Part shown: positions 1-8,391 of the stretch, one piece after another | How the letters are laid out: each line of letters opens with the position of its first letter | How positions within the stretch are numbered: the stretch's first letter is position 1 | DNA from: Phycisphaeraceae bacterium | GTDB lineage: Bacteria > Planctomycetota > Phycisphaerae > Phycisphaerales > Zrk34 | NCBI GenBank assembly: GCA_028282685.1 | Contig: JANQHK010000087.1 | Coordinates: 65,688-129,687, forward strand | Direction: 5' to 3' | DNA: 64,000 bases | Position numbers and translations under genes: made by a program | The notes under the pieces: generated by a model | Database searches by the model: none | Told to the model about the DNA's origin: nothing | What the model saw: only the letters and a program-made list of their open reading frames with translations

Positions 1-1
1 G

Positions 2-595
2 GTCGGTTCGTCCGCCATGCCGTACAAGCGCAACCCCATGCGCTGCGAGCGGATTGGCGGTTTGTGCCGGTTCGTCATCGGCCTGACCTGCACGCCCTAC
101 ACCACCGCCTCCGAACAATGGCTCGAACGCACGCTGGACGATTCCGCGACCCGTCGGCTCACCCTGCCCGAACCGTTCCTGGCCCTGGACGGGGCGCTGG
201 ATCTGCTGATCAACGTCGCCCGCGGGATTGTGGTCTATCCCAATCGCATCGCCAGGAATCTTGCCGGCGAGCTGCCGTTCATGATCACCGAGAACCTGAT
301 GATGCAGGCGGTGCAGACCAACGGGGCCGACCGCCAGGAAGTGCACGAGATCATCCGCATCCACTGCCAGGAAGCGGCGAACCGCATCAAACGTCGCGGG
401 GAGGACAATCCTCTGCTGTCGCTGCTGGCCACGGAGCCGGTGTTTGAGGGCATCGATTTTGAAGACGCGATGGATGCGGCGCAGTACGTCGGCCGCGCCC
501 CGCAGCAGGTCGATGCGTTTGTCGAACAGGTGGTCGAGCCGATTCGTCAGCGCTACGCCGAGGCACTCGGCGCAGCGGTCAACCTCAAAGTGTAA
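2..595 (+). CDS. purB: Adenylosuccinate lyase, C-terminal part (5' end outside window)
   Basis: The reading frame is open from base 2 and encodes about 197 residues of an adenylosuccinate lyase, which cleaves SAICAR to AICAR and adenylosuccinate to AMP in purine synthesis. The first visible residues hold the fumarase/aspartase superfamily signature (GSSAMPYKRNP, bases 5-37), whose flexible loop carries the catalytic serine. The remainder is the helical C-terminal part. The start codon and about half of the protein lie upstream of the window. The stop is 3 bp before the next start codon, so cotranscription with the antiporter gene is likely. The family call is secure from the signature; the only plausible alternative is another superfamily lyase, which the MPYKRNP form argues against. 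Confidence 0.93.
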   Translation, partial: VGSSAMPYKRNPMRCERIGGLCRFVIGLTCTPYTTASEQWLERTLDDSATRRLTLPEPFLALDGALDLLINVARGIVVYPNRIARNLAGELPFMITENLMMQAVQTNGADRQEVHEIIRIHCQEAANRIKRRGEDNPLLSLLATEPVFEGIDFEDAMDAAQYVGRAPQQVDAFVEQVVEPIRQRYAEALGAAVNLKV

Positions 596-598
596 TCC

Positions 599-1579
599 AT
601 GCTGATCGATGTGTTGGAACTGGTCGGCGGGTTCGTTCTGCTGGTGGTCGGCGGGGAATGGCTGGTGCGCGGGGCGGTGGCGCTGTCCAAGGCGCTGGGC
701 ATCAGCACGCTGCTGGTCTCGCTGACCGTCGTCGCCTTCGGCACCAGCGCGCCGGAACTGGCCGTCAATCTTTTCGCCGCCATCAACGGCAACAGCGGGA
801 TCAATTTCGGCAACATCATCGGCTCAAACATCGCCAACGTCGGGTTGATCCTCGGCCTGACGGCGCTGGTCAGCCCCGTGATCGTCCACCGCTCGGTGAT
901 CCTGCGCGAAATCCCGATCATGCTGCTGGCCACGGCGATCACGCTCGGCCTGGCGTTCGGGTGGCTGCCCGGCGTCACCGAGCCCGATCAATTCATCCAA
1001 TCCGACGGTGTGATTCTGTTGGTCATCTTTCTGCTCTTTCTGGGTTACAACTTCCTCGTCGCCATGCGACAGCGGCAGCGCGATCCACTGGCCGAGGATG
1101 TGGAAGCGGTCCACAAGCCGCACCGGATTTCCCTGTTCATGGCGACGGTGATGTCGGTGGGCGGATTGGTCTGCGTGGCCTCGGGGGGAAGACTGGTCGA
1201 ACTCGGCGCCGTGTCTCTGGCCCAGACCCTCGGCGTCCCCCAGGAAATCATCGGCCTGACCATCGTGGCGGTCGGGTCGAGCTTGCCGGAACTGGTGACC
1301 TGCCTGATTGCCGTGCGCCACGGCCATACCGACATCGCCATCGGCAATATCGTCGGCTCAAACATCTGGAACCTGCTTTTGATTCTGGGCGTGTCGGTGA
1401 CCATCGGGCCGTTTGAACTGCCGACGGGCGGCGCGACCGACCTGCTGGTGATGGCGGCGCTGTCGCTGGTGTTGCTGCCGCTGACGATCACGCAGAAGCG
1501 CGTCGGACGTGGCGAGGGCGCAGGGTTACTCTTGATTTACATCGGGTACATCGCCATGCGCGCGGTGACGGGGATATAA
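599..1579 (+). CDS. Calcium/sodium antiporter (CaCA family, YrbG-like)
   Basis: A 326-residue integral membrane protein of the Ca2+:cation antiporter superfamily, expected to exchange Na+ or H+ for Ca2+ across the inner membrane. The two diagnostic alpha-repeats are clear: one near residues 45-85 with AFGTSAPEL and GNIIGSNIAN, and its inverted copy near 221-258 with AVGSSLPEL and GNIVGSNIWN. The acidic residue in each PEL motif is the ion ligand of the family. About ten hydrophobic segments are spread over the protein, and the length matches bacterial YrbG-type proteins. It starts 3 bp after the purB stop. Its stop codon lies inside the left arm of an inverted repeat. Ion specificity cannot be read from the sequence. 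Confidence 0.93.
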   Translation: MLIDVLELVGGFVLLVVGGEWLVRGAVALSKALGISTLLVSLTVVAFGTSAPELAVNLFAAINGNSGINFGNIIGSNIANVGLILGLTALVSPVIVHRSVILREIPIMLLATAITLGLAFGWLPGVTEPDQFIQSDGVILLVIFLLFLGYNFLVAMRQRQRDPLAEDVEAVHKPHRISLFMATVMSVGGLVCVASGGRLVELGAVSLAQTLGVPQEIIGLTIVAVGSSLPELVTCLIAVRHGHTDIAIGNIVGSNIWNLLLILGVSVTIGPFELPTGGATDLLVMAALSLVLLPLTITQKRVGRGEGAGLLLIYIGYIAMRAVTGI

Positions 1580-1689
1580 CGGGGTGCCACACTTTGGCGG
1601 CTGAGTCCTCGAAGTCGCAAAGTGTGCATCGCCAATAACTGGAATCACACATGTTGCCTTTTGGGTCAACAGGTGGCGCCCCCCGTTAT
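1576..1689. repeat. Intergenic element bounded by inverted repeats, with internal hairpin
   Basis: ATAACGGGG (1576-1584) is exactly complementary to CCCCGTTAT (1681-1689), and GCCAC (1586-1590) to GTGGC (1673-1677). Inside is a second perfect 9-bp stem, CACACTTTG (1588-1596) with CAAAGTGTG (1618-1626). The left arm overlaps the antiporter stop codon. It sits between convergent genes, so it may act as a bidirectional terminator, though no T-run follows either stem. It could instead be a small non-autonomous repeat. Confidence 0.55.
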
Positions 1690-1712
1690 CCGACCATTTA
1701 ACGGCAATCACC

Positions 1713-2666
1713 CTACGCGCCGGTGCGTTCGGCGGCGCGCTGGCCGGCAGCACGTTCCCGCAGCAGGTCCAGCATGTCGCGCACTTCGTTGGCCATCATC
1801 GAATTGGGGAACTCACGGATGAGGTTCTCGCCCACCGTCACCGCCTCCACCCACTCGCGATCGTGCACGGCCATCTTGAACCGCACGCCGAGGTTCTGGC
1901 GCTTCTTGCCGATCACGCCGCGCGCCGTCTCGCGGTAGGGTTCGGCTTCGGCGGGAGTGAGGTACCGGTCCAGTTCCCGAAGCAGTTCCATCGCTTTCTC
2001 CACATCATCGACTTCCGCGGCGCGCAGGAACTGACGCTCCAGATCGCGTTTGCGATCGTTGACGGCCTGCTCGAGATAGCCGTGCAGCGAGGTAACGCGC
2101 GTGTTGTCCGGATACAACCGCTCCAAACGACGGATCATCCGACGCGCTTCCTCCCACTTGTAAGCGGCGCAGGTTTGTTCGATCCGCTCGATCGCTTCGA
2201 TGGTCAACTGCTCGTGCTTGCGCTTCTGGGCATCGAGAATCTGATCGCGGAACTGCTCGGATTCCTCGTGATAGCCGAAGCTGTCGGACATCTCATCAAC
2301 CAGTTTCAGCGCGGCATCGTAATCGCCGGCAGCAATGTCCTCCTGAATCGCATTGCGCAACAGTTCACGGTCTTTCTGACGATAGACAATGCGCTTGGCC
2401 TGGTCGGTCAGCAGCAACCGCTCACTGATCTCACTGAGCAGCATCTCGCTGGGCCCGCCGCCTGAGGCGCTGCCGCCGTTGTTCGAGAGCGTCGGGTAGA
2501 CCGAACAGGGTACGACCAGCGCCACCACACCCAGCGCCATCACCACGAAACCATCACCCTGACCCGCCTCGTAGATGCCCAGGGCGATCACGCCCAGCGC
2601 CAGCACGATCAACGCCCAGAAGAGAAGGGTGTTCCACAAGTCACGTTCGTTCTTGGGCTTGTCCAT
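1713..2666 (-). CDS. Membrane protein with two N-terminal transmembrane segments and a helical charged C-terminal part
   Basis: A 317-residue protein not matched to a named family. After a charged start (MDKPKNERD) two hydrophobic segments lie near residues 12-31 and 37-57. The remaining 250 residues are strongly helical and charged, rich in Arg, Glu and Leu, with spacing that resembles degenerate TPR or coiled-coil segments (for example YKWEEARRMIRRLERLYPDN). This suggests a membrane-anchored scaffold with a cytoplasmic helical-repeat domain. It converges on the antiporter gene, and the inverted-repeat element separates them. A TATAAT box lies about 100 bp upstream. No enzymatic motif is visible. 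Confidence 0.72.
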   Translation of the reverse strand: MDKPKNERDLWNTLLFWALIVLALGVIALGIYEAGQGDGFVVMALGVVALVVPCSVYPTLSNNGGSASGGGPSEMLLSEISERLLLTDQAKRIVYRQKDRELLRNAIQEDIAAGDYDAALKLVDEMSDSFGYHEESEQFRDQILDAQKRKHEQLTIEAIERIEQTCAAYKWEEARRMIRRLERLYPDNTRVTSLHGYLEQAVNDRKRDLERQFLRAAEVDDVEKAMELLRELDRYLTPAEAEPYRETARGVIGKKRQNLGVRFKMAVHDREWVEAVTVGENLIREFPNSMMANEVRDMLDLLRERAAGQRAAERTGA

Positions 2667-2768
2667 CGCAGACCCCTATGCAATCATCGCCCACCACCGG
2701 TCCACCTGGCTTCGGTTTGCAGTGAACCACCGGTACGGCTTGGGTAAGAAGTGATCACGTCACGATTC

Positions 2769-2774
2769 ATTATA
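2769..2774 (-). promoter_or_regulatory. Candidate -10 box for the downstream membrane-protein gene
   Basis: On the minus strand the hexamer is a perfect TATAAT, about 100 bp before the membrane-protein start at 2666. No convincing -35 hexamer is found at 16-18 bp. The transcript would carry a roughly 100-nt leader containing two copies of CCACCGGT (about 2694-2701 and 2726-2733) that could be an operator. Confidence 0.4.
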
Positions 2775-2811
2775 ACCCGAACCTCTGCTGGAAAGCGAGG
2801 ATAGGAGCAAT

Positions 2812-3801
2812 TCATTTGATCGTATCGGGCCGATTCGGGGTGGGCTTGCGGTACCGACTCAGATCCAAGGTCCGAAAATATTCGATGGTTTGCCCAAGCC
2901 CCTGCTCCAGACCCACCCGCGGCTGCCAGTTCAGTTGTTGCCGGGCGATGGTGATGTCCGGCTGGCGACGGACCGGGTCGTCGGCCGGCAGCGGCAACGT
3001 CGTGATCGAGGAGGAGGAGCCGGTCATTGCGATCACCCGCTCGGCCAATTCCCGCATGCTCACCTCAACGGGATTGCCCAGGTTGATCGGACCGATGCAG
3101 TCGTCCGGGCTGTCCATCAGGACGATCAGTCCGGCGATCAGGTCATCCACGTAGCAGAAACTGCGCGACTGGCTGCCATCGCCGTAGACCGTCAGGTCTT
3201 CACCGGCCAGGGCCTGAAGAATGAAGTTGGAGACCACGCGGCCGTCGTAAGGGTGCATGCGTGGTCCGTAGGTGTTGAAGATACGGGCCACACGGATATT
3301 CACCCGATTTTGCCGGTGGTAATCGAAAAAGAGCGTTTCGGCGCAGCGTTTGCCCTCATCGTAACAGGCGCGCGGGCCGATCGGGTTGACATGCCCCCGA
3401 TACTCTTCGTCCTGGGGATGGACCTGCGGATCGCCGTAGACCTCGCTGGTGGAGGACTGGAGGATCTTCGCATGCACGCGCTTGGCCAGACCCAGCATGT
3501 GGATCGCTCCCAGAACGGAGGTTTTGATGGTCTTGATGGCATTGTACTGGTAATGGATGGGCGAGGCCGGGCAGGCCAGATTGTAGATTTCGTCCACCTC
3601 CAGCCAGAGAGGATGGGTGATATCGTGGCGAATCAGCTCGAAGTTATGACAGTCGAGCAGGTGCTCGATGGTGGTTTTCTGGCTGGTGAAGAAGTTATCG
3701 GCGCAAATGACATCGTGGCCCTGGCGGACCAGATAATCGCACAGATGCGAGCCGAGAAACCCCGCGCCGCCGGTGACAAGAATCCGTTTGAGTTGGGCCA
3801 T
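2812..3801 (-). CDS. uxs: UDP-glucuronate decarboxylase (UDP-xylose synthase)
   Basis: A 329-residue extended short-chain dehydrogenase that would convert UDP-glucuronate to UDP-xylose through a bound NAD+ cycle, supplying xylose for envelope polysaccharides. The NAD-binding motif [11 protein letters not shown] is at residues 10-20 and the catalytic YxxxK pair at Tyr147 and Lys151 (RACYDEGKR). The segments STSEVYGDP (117-125), NTYGPRM and [14 protein letters not shown] are typical of UXS rather than dTDP-glucose dehydratase or UDP-galactose epimerase. The length fits the bacterial family, and a GGAG sequence precedes the start. The gene is divergent from the alpha-CTD protein gene. No glycosyltransferase lies beside it, so the polymer that uses the UDP-xylose cannot be named. 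Confidence 0.93.
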   Translation of the reverse strand: MAQLKRILVTGGAGFLGSHLCDYLVRQGHDVICADNFFTSQKTTIEHLLDCHNFELIRHDITHPLWLEVDEIYNLACPASPIHYQYNAIKTIKTSVLGAIHMLGLAKRVHAKILQSSTSEVYGDPQVHPQDEEYRGHVNPIGPRACYDEGKRCAETLFFDYHRQNRVNIRVARIFNTYGPRMHPYDGRVVSNFILQALAGEDLTVYGDGSQSRSFCYVDDLIAGLIVLMDSPDDCIGPINLGNPVEVSMRELAERVIAMTGSSSSITTLPLPADDPVRRQPDITIARQQLNWQPRVGLEQGLGQTIEYFRTLDLSRYRKPTPNRPDTIK

Positions 3802-3922
3802 GGAATGGGTGCTCCGTCCGTGGGATCGCCGGTCGCTTGCATCGCTCGGCGACGGGGATTAACCTTGGCATTTTGCAGTATATCTGTAAGTTCAGCAACC
3901 ACACTGCGGAGTCTGTTCTTCC

Positions 3923-4855
3923 ATGGCTGACCCTTTCACTCCCGAAATCAACACGTCCGGAACCGCCAATCCCCGGCAAGCCGACACGCATTACCAGGCT
4001 GGCCTCCAGGCCGAGCGCGATGGAGACCGCTGGACCGCCATCGAGCAACTGCACAAGGCCTACTCGCTCGATCCGGATAACCTGAGCATCTGCTTCCGCC
4101 TGGCGTACTGCCTCGATCTGGTTGGCGAAGAGCAACAGGCACTGAACCTGTACGAACAGTGCTGCGATACCGAACTGCCTCACATCAATGCGCTGATGAA
4201 CCTGGCCGTCCTCTACGAAGATCAGGGCGATTACCCGGGCGCGGAAAAATGTCTGCGCCAGGTCGTCGAGACCAATCCGAATCATCTGCGCGCCCGCCTG
4301 TTTCTCAAGGACGTGCAGGCCTGCCGCCACATGTACTACGATGACGACCCGGGCCGTCCCAACGACCAGCAGCACACGCTGATGGAAACGCCCGTGACGG
4401 ATTTCGAGTTGTCGGTGCGGGCGCGGAATTGCCTGCGAAAAATGAACATCCGCACGCTCGGCGATCTGCTGCGCACCACCGAAGCGGAGCTGCTGGGTTA
4501 CAAGAACTTCGGCGAAACCTCGCTGCACGAGATCAAGGCGATGCTGAACGCGCGGGGCATGCGGCTGGGCCAGGCGCTCGACGCCCAAGCCGAGGCCGTC
4601 CGTGAAGAAATTTACGAGCAGCTGCGCAGTGCCGGGGGCGATGAGCAGGTGCTCACCGATCCCGTCGATGAACTCGACCTGTCCATGCGCGCCCGCAAGG
4701 CGCTGTCGCTGTTGAATATTCAGACCATCGGCGACCTGGTCAGCTACACCGAGGCCGAGCTGCTGGGGATCAAGAACTTCGGCATGACCAGTCTGGACGA
4801 AGTGAAAGAGAAGTTGACGGAGCGCGGCCTGTCGCTGCGCAAGCTGGAAGAGTAA
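3923..4855 (+). CDS. TPR protein with two RNA polymerase alpha-CTD-like domains
   Basis: A 310-residue soluble protein of unknown function. Residues 20-135 form about three TPR-like helical pairs. Residues 155-217 and 246-308 are two copies of the helix-hairpin-helix domain known from the C-terminus of the RNA polymerase alpha subunit. Copy 1 keeps the DNA-contact residues of E. coli alpha: Arg166, Asn169 and Cys170 match R265, N268 and C269, and Gly197 and Ser200 match G296 and S299, while K298 is replaced by Thr199. Copy 2 keeps the arginine (Arg256) but has Lys and Ala at the next two positions. There is no alpha N-terminal domain, so it is not RpoA. Inference: a DNA- or polymerase-associated adaptor. 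It is divergent from uxs and followed by the SpoIID-like gene. Confidence 0.88.
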   Translation: MADPFTPEINTSGTANPRQADTHYQAGLQAERDGDRWTAIEQLHKAYSLDPDNLSICFRLAYCLDLVGEEQQALNLYEQCCDTELPHINALMNLAVLYEDQGDYPGAEKCLRQVVETNPNHLRARLFLKDVQACRHMYYDDDPGRPNDQQHTLMETPVTDFELSVRARNCLRKMNIRTLGDLLRTTEAELLGYKNFGETSLHEIKAMLNARGMRLGQALDAQAEAVREEIYEQLRSAGGDEQVLTDPVDELDLSMRARKALSLLNIQTIGDLVSYTEAELLGIKNFGMTSLDEVKEKLTERGLSLRKLEE

Positions 4856-4945
4856 ATCTGAAATGACGCGTATCGCATTCACACCGGGGGTTGTGTGGTG
4901 CGATGCAACCGTTTAGCCACTCCGCCCGACCCGTCCGTTTTCGCC

Positions 4946-6229
4946 ATGCCCAGCGTCAGACGACAATTCCTCTCGCCCATCGCGGCCATGGCGTTGCTGC
5001 TGTGCAGTTGTGCTCCCAACCAATGCGGCCACCGCCCGCCTGCCGCGCCTATCGAGCCATCCCAAACCGCCACATCCGATTCCCCGAAGATCGTCAATGA
5101 ACCGACCATCCGCGTACGCATCGGTCGTCAATCACAGCGTCTGACCATCGAAGGGCCGGATCGGGTGACGATCAAGGCCGAGCCGGACCAGACGGTGATC
5201 GTTCCCACCCCGCTGGACCTGGCGCGCGGCCACGGCGGGTGGTACAACCACGGCCGAGCGCTGTTTCCTTCAGCGAGCGATCGGCTGGAACTGCAACCCC
5301 TCGGCGGCAACATCCTCAACGTCGACAACCGGCCCTACCCCGGGCGCATCGTACTGACCGCCGTGTCGCCCAGCGCATTCGATGTGATCAACCACGTGAA
5401 ATTGGAAACGTACCTGCCCGGAGTCCTGGAGCGGGAGTTGTACGACCGCTGGCACGTGGGCGCCTACCAAGCCCAGGCCGTCGCCGCACGCAGCTATGCC
5501 CTGGCCTGCCTGTTCGAAACGCCGCACCGCGCCCATGACGTGGAAGACACGCAGGCCTCGCAGGCCTACGCCGGATTCAGCAACAACTCTAAAGCCCGAC
5601 AGGCCGTGCTGGATACACGCGGCGTCGTACTGTCATACCGCGATCGCGTGATCAAGGCCTACTACTCCAGCACCTGCGGCGGTGCGGGGCTCAGCCCCAC
5701 CGAAGCGTTCGGCGTGAACGGCCCGCCTCCGCTGTCGCCTCACCAACCCTGTCGCTGGTGCGACGGTACCAAGCATGACCGCTGGTCAACGATCACGCGA
5801 CCGCGCTCCACGTTGGAAAAACGACTGGCCGCTTATGGGCGCTTCCATCGCTTGCCCATCAAAGACCTGACGCGGATCAAAGGGATCGCAATCGCCGAGC
5901 GGAACCGATTCGATCGACCAACCCGGTTCGTCGTTACCGATCAGTCGGGCAAACGGCACCTGCTGCGGGCGGAGAGTTTCCGACATGCGTGCAACTGGTC
6001 GGATCCCTCGGCGGGTCTGTCCCCCCCACCGCACAGGATGCGACTGGGCAGCAGTTTCTTCAACGTCACGCTCACCGGCAATCGCGTGTCGTTCACCGAC
6101 GGCCGCGGACTGGGGCATGGCGTGGGATTGTGCCAATTCGGAGCCAACCGCATGGCCGCGCAGGGCACGGACCCGATGGACATCCTGCGTTTCTACTATC
6201 ATGGTGCGTCAATCGAGCGCGCCTATTGA
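4946..6229 (+). CDS. SpoIID/LytB-domain lipoprotein, predicted cell-wall glycan-acting enzyme
   Basis: A 427-residue exported protein with a SpoIID domain. The family includes SpoIID of Bacillus, a lytic transglycosylase acting on denuded peptidoglycan glycans, and related septal wall enzymes. The ATG at 4946 is chosen because it starts a classic lipoprotein signal (basic residues, then AAMALLLCSCAP, with Cys near residue 22). An in-frame GTG at 4895 would put 17 polar residues before the signal. The SpoIID core runs from about residue 140 (TYLPGVLERELYD, QAQAVAARSYAL) through YYSSTCGG to the terminal GRGLGHGVGLCQFGAN. The catalytic glutamate is probably in LERELYD, by family analogy. It lies 73 bp before hslU. 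Confidence 0.86.
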   Translation: MPSVRRQFLSPIAAMALLLCSCAPNQCGHRPPAAPIEPSQTATSDSPKIVNEPTIRVRIGRQSQRLTIEGPDRVTIKAEPDQTVIVPTPLDLARGHGGWYNHGRALFPSASDRLELQPLGGNILNVDNRPYPGRIVLTAVSPSAFDVINHVKLETYLPGVLERELYDRWHVGAYQAQAVAARSYALACLFETPHRAHDVEDTQASQAYAGFSNNSKARQAVLDTRGVVLSYRDRVIKAYYSSTCGGAGLSPTEAFGVNGPPPLSPHQPCRWCDGTKHDRWSTITRPRSTLEKRLAAYGRFHRLPIKDLTRIKGIAIAERNRFDRPTRFVVTDQSGKRHLLRAESFRHACNWSDPSAGLSPPPHRMRLGSSFFNVTLTGNRVSFTDGRGLGHGVGLCQFGANRMAAQGTDPMDILRFYYHGASIERAY

Positions 6230-6302
6230 AATCTGATATTTCAAATTTCAGATGCGCGATTTGAACCCTGAACCCTGAATACTGAAAACCGCACACGTTT
6301 CC

Positions 6303-7691
6303 ATGGAAAACCTCACGCCTCGACAAATTGTCACCGAACTGGACAAGTACATCATCGGCCAGGACGCCGCCAAGCGCGCCGTGGCGGTGGCCATCCGCAA
6401 CCGCTGGCGACGCCAGCAACTCGATGAACAACTCGCCCGTGAAGTGCCTCCGAAGAACATCATCATGAGCGGGCCGACGGGTGTGGGAAAAACCGAAATC
6501 GCCCGGCGGATCGCCACACTGACCGGCGCCCCGTTCATCAAGGTCGAAGCCAGCAAGTTCACGGAAGTCGGCTACCACGGCCGGGACGTGGAGTCGATGG
6601 TGCGTGACCTGGTGGAGCAAGCCATTCATATCGTCCGGGCCGAGCATGCCGAGCAGGTGCAGGAAGCGGCCGAACAGCGCACCGAGCAGCGTCTGCTGGA
6701 CCTGCTGCTGCCCCCCGCCGAACCAAGCGAACCGACGATGTATCAGGTGGACGAATCGACGGGCGGCTACGTCCCGGCCGATCAATCGCAGCAGCGCCGA
6801 GACCAAGTGCGCGAAAAACTCCTCGCACAATTACGCCGCGGCGAACTCGACGAGCGCGAAGTCGAGATCGTTCAACGCTCCAAGGCCGTGCCCGTCGCCA
6901 TGTTCTCCAACATGGGCCTGGACCAGATGGAACCGGAAATGACCAAGATGTTCGAGAACCTGATTCCCGAACAGACGCGTCAGCGTCGGCTTGCGGTAAG
7001 CCAGGCGCGCGAGGTCTTCATCGCCGAGGAAATCGACAACCTGATCGACCGCGACAAGATCACCACCGAGGCGATTCGCCGCACCGAGCAACTGGGCATC
7101 ATTTTTCTCGATGAGATCGACAAGGTGGCCGGACCCGGCGGTGAGGGCAAGGGCGGCCCGGATGTCAGCCGCCAGGGCGTGCAGCGGGATCTGCTGCCGA
7201 TCGTCGAGGGCACGACCGTCACCACGCGTCACGGCATGGTGAACACCGACCACGTGCTGTTCATCGCCGCGGGCGCGTTTCACGCCGCGTCGGTCAGCGA
7301 TCTGATGCCGGAGTTGCAGGGCCGATTCCCGATCCGCGTGGAATTGAATGCCCTGACGCGGGACGATTTCGTTCGGATCCTGACCGAGCCGGACAACGCC
7401 CTGACCCGCCAGCAGCAGGCGTTGCTGGGCACGGAGGGCATCTCGGTGGAATTCAAGCCGGACTCCATCGAGGCCATGGCCGAGATCGCCGCGCAGGTCA
7501 ACGCCACGATGGAAAACATCGGCGCACGTCGATTGATGACCGTCATGGAAAAACTCTTCGAGCCGATCAGCTTCGATGCCCCGGAAATGGCCGCCTCGGG
7601 CCAGACCGCATTGGCCATCACCGCGGACATGGTGCGCGAGCGGCTGGCCGACATCGCCGGGGATGAAGACCTGAGCAAGTTCGTGCTGTAA
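6303..7691 (+). CDS. hslU: ATP-dependent protease ATPase subunit HslU (ClpY)
   Basis: The AAA+ unfoldase that feeds substrates to the HslV peptidase in the cytoplasm. The N-terminus (LTPRQIVTELDKYIIGQ) is characteristic of HslU. Walker A GPTGVGKT is at residues 57-64, Walker B (IIFLDEIDK) lies near residue 270, and the sensor and C-terminal helical part with GARRLMTVMEKL follow. The I-domain (about 110-240) carries a slightly enlarged linker, giving 462 residues against about 443 in E. coli. The C-terminus ends in DLSKFVL, close to the conserved tail that docks into HslV. Unusually, no hslV gene is beside it. The gene converges on the GYF-domain gene, with the stop codons 3 bp apart. Confidence 0.97.
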   Translation: MENLTPRQIVTELDKYIIGQDAAKRAVAVAIRNRWRRQQLDEQLAREVPPKNIIMSGPTGVGKTEIARRIATLTGAPFIKVEASKFTEVGYHGRDVESMVRDLVEQAIHIVRAEHAEQVQEAAEQRTEQRLLDLLLPPAEPSEPTMYQVDESTGGYVPADQSQQRRDQVREKLLAQLRRGELDEREVEIVQRSKAVPVAMFSNMGLDQMEPEMTKMFENLIPEQTRQRRLAVSQAREVFIAEEIDNLIDRDKITTEAIRRTEQLGIIFLDEIDKVAGPGGEGKGGPDVSRQGVQRDLLPIVEGTTVTTRHGMVNTDHVLFIAAGAFHAASVSDLMPELQGRFPIRVELNALTRDDFVRILTEPDNALTRQQQALLGTEGISVEFKPDSIEAMAEIAAQVNATMENIGARRLMTVMEKLFEPISFDAPEMAASGQTALAITADMVRERLADIAGDEDLSKFVL

Positions 7692-7694
7692 GCG

Positions 7695-8219
7695 TTAAGG
7701 CAAGGCGTGCATGCCGTGGGATGCGGCCGCGGAGAAAAACACACCCACCAAGCTGAGCCAGACGACCCAGTAAACAAGGACCAGCGATCCGAGGATAGTC
7801 CCGATGATGCCCAGTACCTGCCCGGCGGTGCAAAATCCCTTCCCGCCGTATTGATGGGGATAGGTTCTGATGTAATTCATCGCCTTGGCTTTCTGGACCA
7901 ACGCAATGATTCCCAGGATGACCCCCATACCACACATGCCGGCAAACACGACGCTGATGATCCCACAGACCATGGAGGCGACCGCCCCGGGCGCTGTGGG
8001 AAGCTGCGGCGGGTAGACCACCTGGGGAGCCGCTACGGCAGGTGTTGCGGACACAGCGCCAAACTTCTGCAACTGCGAAAGCGGCCGCCAGTCGTCCCAA
8101 CCTTCTTTCCAAACCTGATCCGTCGGTTGCAGACGTCGCTCAGCCAACCAGGTGCGAACGGTTCCTTCATCCACCGGACCGTATTGGTTTCCGCCGGCCA
8201 TGCAATACCACTGATCCAT
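7695..8219 (-). CDS. GYF-like domain membrane protein with DUF4190-type region
   Basis: A 174-residue protein. The N-terminal 55 residues form a GYF_2-type module: WYCMAGGNQYGPVDEGTVRTW followed by a WRPLSQL end, typical of bacterial proteins that pair this module with membrane segments. A proline-rich linker follows, then two to three hydrophobic segments (about 80-105 and 125-165) resembling DUF4190 tails. The ATG at 8219 is preferred over one 13 codons upstream because the module begins immediately after it. GYF-like modules bind proline-rich peptides in eukaryotes; the bacterial role is not established. It converges on hslU. Confidence 0.8.
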   Translation of the reverse strand: MDQWYCMAGGNQYGPVDEGTVRTWLAERRLQPTDQVWKEGWDDWRPLSQLQKFGAVSATPAVAAPQVVYPPQLPTAPGAVASMVCGIISVVFAGMCGMGVILGIIALVQKAKAMNYIRTYPHQYGGKGFCTAGQVLGIIGTILGSLVLVYWVVWLSLVGVFFSAAASHGMHALP

Positions 8220-8315
8220 TAGACAATTCCTTCGCTGAATGGGGGCGCAACTATCCAAACTACACTACGATCGCGATTCCCCTTCCCACATTCATGGTTG
8301 TTTACTGTATAGAAC

Positions 8316-8343
8316 AAGCCCACGGGGCGGAACCCATGGGCTT
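8316..8343 (-). terminator. Hairpin downstream of the response regulator gene
   Basis: AAGCCCACGGG (8316-8326) pairs with CCCATGGGCTT (8333-8343) with one mismatch and a 6-nt loop. It lies 49 bp after the response-regulator stop on the minus strand. The T-tract is weak on either strand, so termination efficiency is uncertain. Confidence 0.45.
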
Positions 8344-8391
8344 TTCAAGTGATTCGGTTTACCGGATGCCCGCCTTCGCGGCAATGTCATG

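Noticed and set aside
3863-3885. Sigma-54 promoter (GGCA...TTGCA) before the alpha-CTD gene
   Set aside because: The GG to GC spacing is six bases instead of ten.
4895-4945. GTG-initiated extension of the SpoIID-like protein
   Set aside because: It would put 17 polar residues before a well-formed lipoprotein signal peptide.
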